From assembly GCA_012964275.1 (NCBI GenBank), contig DTUG01000104.1, positions 1-13,202 on the forward strand: 13,202 bases of DNA, read 5' to 3'. This document shows, in pieces, positions 6,969 to 13,202 of this stretch. Below the pieces are notes generated by a model, which saw only the letters and a list, made by a program, of their open reading frames with translations, had not been told where the DNA came from and made no database searches. The stretch's first letter is position 1. Each line of letters begins with the position of its first letter. Made by a program: the position numbers and the translations under genes. This DNA is from Fidelibacterota bacterium (GTDB lineage Bacteria > Fidelibacterota > Marinisomatia > Marinisomatales > UBA1611).

Positions 6969-9900
6969 TTGAAGGTAAATCTGAGCAGTTCCACCCGTTG
7001 CTGGAAAACGGGATTAATACAAGTACTGGGAGTCATATTTCTCCTCACAGCGCCGGGGTGCGACTTTGATATTCCGGAGAAATTTGAGATGCCTACCTGG
7101 TTCATTGATATCAAGATGCCTCTTGTACAGCAAAGGTATGAGATGGCAGATATCACTGATTCAACTAATGGAATATTTTTTACCGAAGATTCATTGGGTT
7201 TCCAAATCGTCCTGGAAGGATCCATGGATCCGACAGTGCTACCCGACCTTCCAGTAATTCCGATTAATCTCGATATATCTATTGCTGCTCCAGACCCTGA
7301 ACTTGATGGCATTGATCTATCACTTGGAGTACCGCCAATTAATATACCAATTTCAATACTAATTGCTCCCAATCCTAATCTTTCAGATGATTTACAACTT
7401 CAATTACCCGATACAGCAGATATAACCATAGATACAACAGTTTATCTAGGATTCCCTGGCGACCCTATTTTTGATGAATATGGAAACCTACAAATGATTG
7501 ATACAACATTAATACTATCTAATTGGACACCCTTTGGTTTTCCAACGGAATCTGTTAGACATACTTCTGGTAAATATTATAACCAAATTGTGGTAGCTGC
7601 TTTTAATCAAATTTTGGCTCTTATAGGCGACTCATTAAATCAGGTTATCTCTTTAGGTTTAGACACCCTTGATGTGTCCTCAATGGCACCGTTTCTTGCA
7701 AGCATTGATACCCTGATCATATCTAGCTCTGATTCAAATTATTACCTGACCAGTTTTAAGAATAGTATGCCCACCAGCCTCACCGATGTATTCTCCTACT
7801 TGGTTACTGGTAATTCAGATCCATTAACAGATACCTTGGCCAACCACTCAAATATGCCAACCGTTGCACCTGGCACAACGTATGAAGAATCAACCATTCT
7901 TTCAGGCAAGGGCATAACAAATTATTTAAATCTCAGCACGAATTTCGCTTTGGAGTCTGCGCCGGAATTGGAATCAGAGGGAGACACGATTGTTACTATA
8001 CCGCCGGGGTCTCTGTATGTCGATTTTACGATTAAGTTCCGGATAGAAGATTTCGATAGTCTGGATGTAACAACTTCTTATTATTCATTAACTGATCAAG
8101 TTGACATTGATACCATGTCGTTCGATGTCGATATGGAAGACCAGGGTATAAGTAAAATGGAGTTATTTCAAGCTATTTTAGATTCACAAGACAATGTTGG
8201 TTTCTCCCAGAATAAATTGTCTATCACCAATCTGGAAAGTAGCCTTCCATTCGATATGGAATTTTTAATGGATTTTAAGAATTTTTATCCCCGTGAAGTA
8301 AGAATCGACACTGTATTAAGAAAGGGTGAACCGCATAACTATATTTTTCTTCTGGGGGGAGATACGTTGCGTGCGTCAGATCCTGATACACCCCTTTCAC
8401 AGCTGGAACTGGACCTGGATATAGCACTGCCGGCACAGCAAGCCACATTACCACTTGATGGATCATCTCTGGGAAACTTTACCATGGATATGAAGATGGA
8501 AGCACTAAAATTCAGTTCCCTGGAAGCTTATATGTTTATGGAAATGCCGTCGTCACCAACGCAGCAGGAGTTGCCGGGGGGCCTGACTGGCGCCATACCT
8601 TATTTGGCAAATTTTGAGATCATCATGAAAAGCCAGATCAGACTTCCGATTTTGATGAATATGGATTTTACTGCTACGAATTCACTAGGTGAAGTAATGA
8701 CACTTCCAGTAGTAGTGGATACAATCGGTTTCCCATCATCCGGTCTGCCGGAAGATACTTCAATGACCATAATTGGATTAAGCCGTGAAGGAACAAAGAT
8801 CACTATTTATGAGACTCTGGATGATTCATTGCCGTCATATGAAAAGCTAACCGGATGCGATACCTGTGCAACGATTATAGATATTCTAGGATTCAATCCA
8901 GTTACACTTGATATTATACCTACGGTGAGAGTTCATGGGCGTGGAATTATTGAAGGCGGCAAATCGATCCAAGGTGGTTTCAAGGTTACTATGCCGCTGG
9001 CATTAATCCTTGAGCCGATGACCTTTCCTGGAGGTACACCAACCGTCCTTGAAGAAATGGATCATAATACCAGAAATAAAATTCGCAGTTCCTTAATCCA
9101 TTCAGAAATGGTTTTTGATATTACCAATAATTTCCCGTTTGCATCTAAACTTGCGGTTCTATTATCAAATTTAGAATCTTTCCCAATAGATACAACGTTG
9201 GAAGCACTGTCAACTTTCACTCATGAATTAGATTCACTTGGATTATCTACTGCTGATAGTGTATACATAATTCGGAATTGTTCAGAATTATCACCTGATG
9301 GGGGCAATATTTATATATTTAATGTTATGACTGATTTTAGCGAGTGTATCGATGGAATGCCGTACCTGATAGGTTACAATGAATCGGGTCTTGATACAGC
9401 GATCAGCTATGTAGATACCCTTTTCAAGTTCATTCTTCCGGATCCCAGCCAGCTTTATACTGATGATTCTACAAACCAGGACGACTTTTTTGTTTACAGT
9501 GACTCACTGCCAGCGGGGATGATTGCAGAGCCGGGTTATGCGAACTATGCCAGCCCCATGACCACTGAAAGAATTCGCCTAATAACTGATCCAGGCAACC
9601 ATTACGTTATGCCCTGGTTTCATTTAAATGGGACAAACGGTGAAGGGATTTTTCTTTCAATTCAAGACTACCTGGAAGTGGGGTCTTTTATCACGTTCAG
9701 GGTTAGCAGTACGGGAATGTTTGCTCCAGCAAACCCCGAACTAGTGATCACCTGGCCCAATGGAAGTGAAATATTGTATACGGATCAAAGCTATACCATT
9801 AAATGGCAGACATATGGAGACATTGGAAATATAAACCTAGATTATTCCATTGATCCAGACAGCACTATCAGTGCGGAGAATGATTGGCACTGGGGGGGTG

Positions 9901-10163
9901 ACGATGGTGGTATAATAGCAGAAGATATTTCCAATATGGGTACCTTCGATTGGGATATTTCCGGGTTGCCAGTGACAGATTCACTGCGCATCCGGATCAC
10001 CAGTGTAGATAAGGTAGTTCTTAATCTCGAGACAGATAAAATGCAGATAGCCAGGGATATGAATGGCTGGTATCTGAAAGTTCGCAATCCCAGTACTGTC
10101 ACGTCTACTACCACAAATCCGATATTTATTAATCCATACAGTAGAAAATGGAACAGAGAATAA
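6969..10163 (+). CDS. Large predicted outer-membrane or surface lipoprotein, function unknown
   Basis: I do not recognise a function. The 1064-residue product starts with a lipoprotein-like signal: basic n-region (K2, R10, K13), hydrophobic LIQVLGVIFLLTA (16-28) and a weak lipobox APGC with C31 as probable lipidated cysteine. An acidic Asp/Thr/Ser-rich, beta-strand-like body follows. DIPEKFEMPTWFIDIKMPL (32-51 region) resembles a segment I associate with FCB-group secreted proteins. Two modules share an ITN...PF motif (419-428 and 718-724), and a 25-residue tandem repeat lies at 98-146. Four cysteines (630, 633, 771, 793) could form disulfides. The last domain (about 923-1030), beginning ELVITWPNGSEI and continuing YTIKW, looks like an Ig-like Kre9/KNH-type module. 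TTG 6969 is the only start that keeps the signal peptide, because a stop lies at 6954, but it has no Shine-Dalgarno sequence. The barrel gene follows after 2 nt, suggesting a shared role at the outer membrane. Confidence 0.8.
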   Translation: MKVNLSSSTRCWKTGLIQVLGVIFLLTAPGCDFDIPEKFEMPTWFIDIKMPLVQQRYEMADITDSTNGIFFTEDSLGFQIVLEGSMDPTVLPDLPVIPINLDISIAAPDPELDGIDLSLGVPPINIPISILIAPNPNLSDDLQLQLPDTADITIDTTVYLGFPGDPIFDEYGNLQMIDTTLILSNWTPFGFPTESVRHTSGKYYNQIVVAAFNQILALIGDSLNQVISLGLDTLDVSSMAPFLASIDTLIISSSDSNYYLTSFKNSMPTSLTDVFSYLVTGNSDPLTDTLANHSNMPTVAPGTTYEESTILSGKGITNYLNLSTNFALESAPELESEGDTIVTIPPGSLYVDFTIKFRIEDFDSLDVTTSYYSLTDQVDIDTMSFDVDMEDQGISKMELFQAILDSQDNVGFSQNKLSITNLESSLPFDMEFLMDFKNFYPREVRIDTVLRKGEPHNYIFLLGGDTLRASDPDTPLSQLELDLDIALPAQQATLPLDGSSLGNFTMDMKMEALKFSSLEAYMFMEMPSSPTQQELPGGLTGAIPYLANFEIIMKSQIRLPILMNMDFTATNSLGEVMTLPVVVDTIGFPSSGLPEDTSMTIIGLSREGTKITIYETLDDSLPSYEKLTGCDTCATIIDILGFNPVTLDIIPTVRVHGRGIIEGGKSIQGGFKVTMPLALILEPMTFPGGTPTVLEEMDHNTRNKIRSSLIHSEMVFDITNNFPFASKLAVLLSNLESFPIDTTLEALSTFTHELDSLGLSTADSVYIIRNCSELSPDGGNIYIFNVMTDFSECIDGMPYLIGYNESGLDTAISYVDTLFKFILPDPSQLYTDDSTNQDDFFVYSDSLPAGMIAEPGYANYASPMTTERIRLITDPGNHYVMPWFHLNGTNGEGIFLSIQDYLEVGSFITFRVSSTGMFAPANPELVITWPNGSEILYTDQSYTIKWQTYGDIGNINLDYSIDPDSTISAENDWHWGGDDGGIIAEDISNMGTFDWDISGLPVTDSLRIRITSVDKVVLNLETDKMQIARDMNGWYLKVRNPSTVTSTTTNPIFINPYSRKWNRE
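7260..7406 (+). repeat. Tandem 25-residue repeat inside the lipoprotein gene
   Basis: Residues 98-119 (PINLDISIA-APDPELDG...) and 123-146 (PINIPISILIAPNPNLSDD...) align almost end to end, with one or two single-residue gaps and a period of 25. The bases are also similar (CCGATTAAT against CCAATTAAT, GCTCCAGACCCT against GCTCCCAATCCT), so this is more likely an old internal duplication than chance. Each unit looks like a beta strand followed by an APxPxL turn. Confidence 0.55.
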
Positions 10164-10165
10164 TA

Positions 10166-11653
10166 ATGATGAGAACCATTCTAATACTGGTTGCATATAT
10201 GACACTCCTGCCTGGTCAGACCAAGAGGGATCCCCGGGTTGTCGGTATGGCCGGTGCCTACACCACTATTGCTAATGGTATCTTTTGTGTGGGCTATAAT
10301 CCCGCACTTATTACCCGTGCCCATGATAAACCTTTTATGATGCAGTTATACCAATCCGATAGAGGAATTCTGGGGAATTTTCTATCCATTGAGAATGTGG
10401 CGAAATACAGCGGTGACACTTTGAATACAAAAGAAAAAGATGAGCTGTTCGAAAATTTTGAAGATGGAAATGGATTGTCCTTTTTCCAAGACCGGCATTT
10501 GCCAATACCGTTCATTAATTACTCCAAGGGTAATTTAGCTTATACCAGTAATATGGTATTTTTGAGCAATTTTAAGATTCCTATTGGATTGCTGGAACTG
10601 ATCTTTTATGGCAATGGCGGCAAGCCGGATCTGGACATGACCATGAACCTTGAGATCCTGGGATTGAATGAATTCGGTTTCACTTTTGGGATACCATTTC
10701 GAACACTCTCTATAGGTGTCACGCTGAAATATCTTCAAGGGATGTTCTATATAGGTATTGACCCTGACTCCAGCCAGGCTAACCTGGTTACCGCAGATGA
10801 AGGCTTATATGGCAGTGGAAAATATTTCATCAGGCAGGGCATTGGGGGCAAAGGATTAGGCCTGGATCTGGGTATTGTTACAAAAGAGATCAATGACTGG
10901 ACATTCGGTATGTCCATGATAAATATTTTAGGAACGATTGAGTGGAACAAACCATCGGGCATGAAAGAATTTCTCAAGGAATATCCCGATCTGTTCAGTG
11001 GCTTTTATCCATTCACCTGGGGGGATTCCACTGTTGCGGATGATGAAGCGATTCTATACACCTATACCATCGATACCCTAAGAATGGATAACCTTGGCCA
11101 GGATTCGCTTTTTACCAATAATACAGTTTTTATTAAAGATACCGTCGCGGGGGGAAAACCGAGGATCTTTGAAACCCGGTATCCGGCCCTGTTCCGGTTC
11201 GGCATATCCAAGCGTGCGCCAACTTATCTCATTGCTTCTGACCTGGTGGCCGGTTTCCAGGATAAGTATTACGCCCGGGCAAAGTGGCGCTGGTCTATCG
11301 GCGTGGAGTGGACCAAAATGGAATCCCTGCCCCTGCGCATGGGTTATTCCTGGGCCGGGGGAGACCTGAAAGAACTGGCCATGGGTATGGGTTTTCATAA
11401 AGGGCCCATTATTTTTGATGTGGGATTTGCTTTTCGCAATGGCACCTGGCTGCATACCATGAAAGGATTCAATTTTTCCACAGGACTTACCATCACATCA
11501 TTTGGCGGGTGGAAATCAGAAACAGAGAAAGCCGAGAGCACGAAAGGACTTCGCGGACTGTTTAATCGCTTCAAAAAGACAAAGAAAAAGAAAAAAACGA
11601 CAGAAGAAGGTGGAACCGCAGAACCTATTTCCGAGCCCGTAACAGAAGAATAA
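10166..11653 (+). CDS. Predicted outer-membrane beta-barrel, PorV/FadL-like (DUF5723-type)
   Basis: Predicted outer-membrane beta-barrel of unknown substrate, about 495 residues. It starts with signal peptide MMRTILILVAYMTLLPGQT and then RDPRVVGMAGAYTTIANGIFCVGYNPALI, the plug-like opening typical of PorV/PorQ/FadL-type barrels in FCB bacteria. The body alternates hydrophobic and polar residues, with many aromatic-rich strands such as FGFTFGIPF and MGYSWAGGDLKELAMGMGF, and the last clear strand is FNFSTGLTITSF. A charged tail follows (447-495): lysine-rich KKTKKKKK (470-477), then glutamate-rich to the C-terminus. Barrels usually end at an aromatic residue, so this tail should hang in the periplasm. 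I chose ATG 10166, 2 nt after the lipoprotein stop with AGAGA before it. ATG 10148 is also in frame and would overlap the lipoprotein gene. Translational coupling is likely. The 3' end overlaps the convergent lptG gene by 29 bp. Confidence 0.75.
   Translation: MMRTILILVAYMTLLPGQTKRDPRVVGMAGAYTTIANGIFCVGYNPALITRAHDKPFMMQLYQSDRGILGNFLSIENVAKYSGDTLNTKEKDELFENFEDGNGLSFFQDRHLPIPFINYSKGNLAYTSNMVFLSNFKIPIGLLELIFYGNGGKPDLDMTMNLEILGLNEFGFTFGIPFRTLSIGVTLKYLQGMFYIGIDPDSSQANLVTADEGLYGSGKYFIRQGIGGKGLGLDLGIVTKEINDWTFGMSMINILGTIEWNKPSGMKEFLKEYPDLFSGFYPFTWGDSTVADDEAILYTYTIDTLRMDNLGQDSLFTNNTVFIKDTVAGGKPRIFETRYPALFRFGISKRAPTYLIASDLVAGFQDKYYARAKWRWSIGVEWTKMESLPLRMGYSWAGGDLKELAMGMGFHKGPIIFDVGFAFRNGTWLHTMKGFNFSTGLTITSFGGWKSETEKAESTKGLRGLFNRFKKTKKKKKTTEEGGTAEPISEPVTEE
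11625..11653. other. Convergent 29-bp overlap of barrel and lptG 3' ends
   Basis: The plus-strand barrel gene ends with TAA at 11651-11653. The minus-strand lptG gene ends with TAG at 11627-11625. I see no hairpin terminator in or around the overlap for either direction. Beyond the lptG stop, its transcript would run into a T-rich stretch, the complement of the A-rich lysine codons at 11573-11597. Confidence 0.9.
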
Positions 11654-12713
11654 TTCCGCCCAGCATAAATACCACATTGCCTATCCATGCTGATACCAGC
11701 GGTGTCACCTGGCCCTTGAACCCCAGAGACTGACCGAATTTGATAAATGCGTAGTAGGAGAATATGACAAAAACACTCATACCCGCTCCAAAAGATAAAC
11801 TGCTTCGCTCTCGAAATACCACCAGTGGGATCCCGAAAAGCACGACGATGAGATTTGTAAAAGGGAAAGAAACTTTCATATAGCGGGTAACTTCCCAGCG
11901 TACGGTCTTGACCCCATTATCTTTCAACTCACTGATCCGGGCTGTCAGTTCATAGTAATCCAGTTCGTCCGGCGAACGGGCTTGATGATTGATATCTTCC
12001 GGAATGAACTGCAGGTCAAGCAGGGTATCGCCTTCAGAAAAGACCACATGGTCTTCTACACCACCGGCAAAATCACGGATAGAATAGTTTGAAATTCTCC
12101 ATTTACCGGAGTCGGCTTCCCAAAAAATATTTTTCGCATCAATCCGTTTTTTCAGTACCCCGGTGCCCAGGTCAACCCAGGTCAATATATTACCGGACAT
12201 CTTTTTTATTCGGTATTTTTCCAGACCGATGTGGATGGTGGTATTTTTCTGGAGGAAAATGTATTTCAACGTATTCTTGAGTTTATGGCGGGATCGTCGC
12301 TTGATATAATCCCGGTCGATCTCATAGCGGTTCTCATTACCCCAGGAAACGAGCTGATTGTCCAGGACAAAGGAAAGCAGGCTCACCACAACACCGGTGA
12401 GCAGCAGGGGCCAGGCCAGGCGATAGAGGCTGATCCCTGATGATTTCATCGCTGTCCATTCATTCCGTTTGACCATCAAACCAATACTGAATACGGTAGC
12501 GATGAGCATGGACATGGGCAGAGCAATACTTACAAACCAGGGTATGGAATACAGGTAATACTTAGAAACGATACCTCCAGGTACTTTGTTATCCATGAAG
12601 CGGTCCAGATTCTCGATAAGATCCACGATGAGAAAGACCGTTACAAATCCCAGTATAGCGATCCCCAGGATGGTCAGGAACTGCCGTTCCACGTATTTAT
12701 CGATCTGTCTCAT
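11625..12713 (-). CDS. lptG: LptF/LptG-family LPS export permease, LptG-like
   Basis: Inner-membrane subunit of the LptB2FG ABC transporter, which extracts lipopolysaccharide from the inner membrane and passes it to LptC and the Lpt bridge. The 362-residue length is typical. The start MRQIDKYVERQFL matches the family's short cytoplasmic helix. TM segments are near 11-33, 56-80 and 100-118. A periplasmic beta-jellyroll (about 125-265) follows, then TM segments near 281-300, 307-328 and 340-360. NEWTAMKSSGIS (84-95) is the conserved loop thought to contact LptB. The LSFGAG...YYAFIKFGQSLG region fits LptG better than LptF, but the two are paralogues and the assignment is by eye. No LptF, LptB or LptC gene is in this window, so the partners must be elsewhere. 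GGAGAAG lies about 12 nt before the ATG, an unusually long spacing. The 3' end overlaps the barrel gene. Confidence 0.9.
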   Translation of the reverse strand: MRQIDKYVERQFLTILGIAILGFVTVFLIVDLIENLDRFMDNKVPGGIVSKYYLYSIPWFVSIALPMSMLIATVFSIGLMVKRNEWTAMKSSGISLYRLAWPLLLTGVVVSLLSFVLDNQLVSWGNENRYEIDRDYIKRRSRHKLKNTLKYIFLQKNTTIHIGLEKYRIKKMSGNILTWVDLGTGVLKKRIDAKNIFWEADSGKWRISNYSIRDFAGGVEDHVVFSEGDTLLDLQFIPEDINHQARSPDELDYYELTARISELKDNGVKTVRWEVTRYMKVSFPFTNLIVVLFGIPLVVFRERSSLSFGAGMSVFVIFSYYAFIKFGQSLGFKGQVTPLVSAWIGNVVFMLGGIILLLRARK

Positions 12714-12741
12714 GGTTATGCTATCTTCTCCAGATGGTGTA

Positions 12742-12770
12742 ATCTAAACTCAATGAAAAATACTGCCCAA
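12742..12770 (-). promoter_or_regulatory. Weak candidate sigma-70 promoter for lptG
   Basis: On the minus strand, TTGGGC (12770-12765) and TTAGAT (12747-12742) are separated by 17 nt, which would give a 5' leader of about 20-25 nt before the lptG ATG. Both boxes match the consensus only partly. The rest of the 134-bp divergent region (12714-12847) shows no other clear box and no strong ribosome site for the rightward gene. Confidence 0.22.
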
Positions 12771-12847
12771 TCTATAAATAAAGGTGAGATAAGCTGGAAT
12801 GGTATATCGGTTTGGATACTGGATAACAGACATCTAATTTACTGGTT

Positions 12848-13202
12848 ATGCTGGGACTAAATCAGTTTGGCATCATCCTGGTGTTTCTGCTACCGGGCCT
12901 TGTGCTGGGGAGCACAGGCGAACCGGGATCCGCAGTTGATCCATCCTGGGTATCAATCCTCCCGCCCCTCGTAGCCATTGCCTTGGCCCTGGTCACCCGA
13001 CAGGCCCACCTGGCTCTTTTCGTAGGCGTGTGGCTGGGTGCCGTCATGCTTAATGGCGGTATCATAAGCGGTCTGACCACGACCCTGGATACCTATATTG
13101 TGGAATCCATTACGGATAAAGGTCATGCTTCCATCCTGGTATTTACACTGGCTTTTGGCGGATTGATCGGCGTTATCTCTGCCAATGGAGGAATGAAAGG
13201 AA
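12848..13202 (+). CDS. NhaC-family Na+/H+ antiporter, N-terminal part (runs off window)
   Basis: Probably exchanges sodium for protons across the inner membrane, for pH and salt balance. Only the first 118 codons are in the window and the frame is still open at the edge. The hydrophobic N-terminus MLGLNQFGIILVFLLPGLVL could be a first membrane segment or a cleaved signal. It is followed by a polar loop (21-32) and then by the family-typical SWVSILPPLVAIALALVTRQ (33-52), LALFVGVWLGAVML (55-68) and SILVFTLAFGGLIGVIS (95-111). A stop at 12824 limits upstream extension, and ATG 12848 is the first standard start after it, with no Shine-Dalgarno sequence. The gene is transcribed away from lptG. NhaC-like proteins also include transporters of other organic ions or amino acids, so the substrate is inferred from the family. 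Confidence 0.85.
   Translation, partial: MLGLNQFGIILVFLLPGLVLGSTGEPGSAVDPSWVSILPPLVAIALALVTRQAHLALFVGVWLGAVMLNGGIISGLTTTLDTYIVESITDKGHASILVFTLAFGGLIGVISANGGMKG

Noticed and set aside
11573..11600. Programmed frameshifting at the A-rich lysine codons of the barrel gene
   Set aside because: The run is slippery, but no stimulating structure or meaningful alternative product is seen. The alternative frame only reads the antisense of lptG.
12714..12847. Small RNA or small gene in the lptG-nhaC divergent region
   Set aside because: The 134-bp stretch has no convincing hairpin terminator and no open frame with a ribosome site. It looks like an ordinary divergent promoter region.

Overview
This is a gene-dense bacterial chromosomal window of moderate GC content with two clear halves. 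The organism is a diderm. It carries an LptF/LptG-family LPS-export permease, a lipoprotein with a signal peptide and lipobox, and a predicted outer-membrane beta-barrel of the PorV/FadL-like type. The barrel's RDPRVVGMAGAYTT...GYNPA opening, the acidic beta-rich lipoprotein and the sparse Shine-Dalgarno sites suggest an FCB-group lineage, perhaps Candidatus Neomarinimicrobiota (SAR406). That placement comes from recalled family resemblance, not from a search.

Left half (1-6902, + strand): four consecutive genes make a complete activated-methyl cycle. They are metH (cobalamin-dependent methionine synthase, 5' end cut by the window), a divergent MetF-like methylenetetrahydrofolate reductase, metK (S-adenosylmethionine synthetase, TTG start) and ahcY (S-adenosylhomocysteine hydrolase). 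The MetF-like protein would supply 5-methyl-THF. MetH then methylates homocysteine, MetK makes SAM, and AhcY returns the spent SAH to homocysteine. Gaps are 36, 91 and 14 nt, and a strong intrinsic terminator (stem 6874-6884/6889-6899) closes the block.

Right half (6969-13202): a 1064-residue predicted lipoprotein of unknown function is followed 2 nt later by a roughly 495-residue beta-barrel protein, so the two are probably co-expressed and may form an outer-membrane pair. The barrel gene runs convergently into an lptG-type permease gene on the minus strand, and their 3' ends overlap by 29 bp. A 134-bp divergent region separates lptG from an NhaC-family Na+/H+ antiporter gene that runs off the right edge.

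I saw no tRNA or rRNA genes, insertion sequences, CRISPR arrays, phage genes or known riboswitch class. No stretch longer than 300 bases lacks a gene. The least explained part is the lipoprotein and barrel pair. The methyl-cycle block is orthodox except for its divergent reductase and the shortened C-terminus of MetH.
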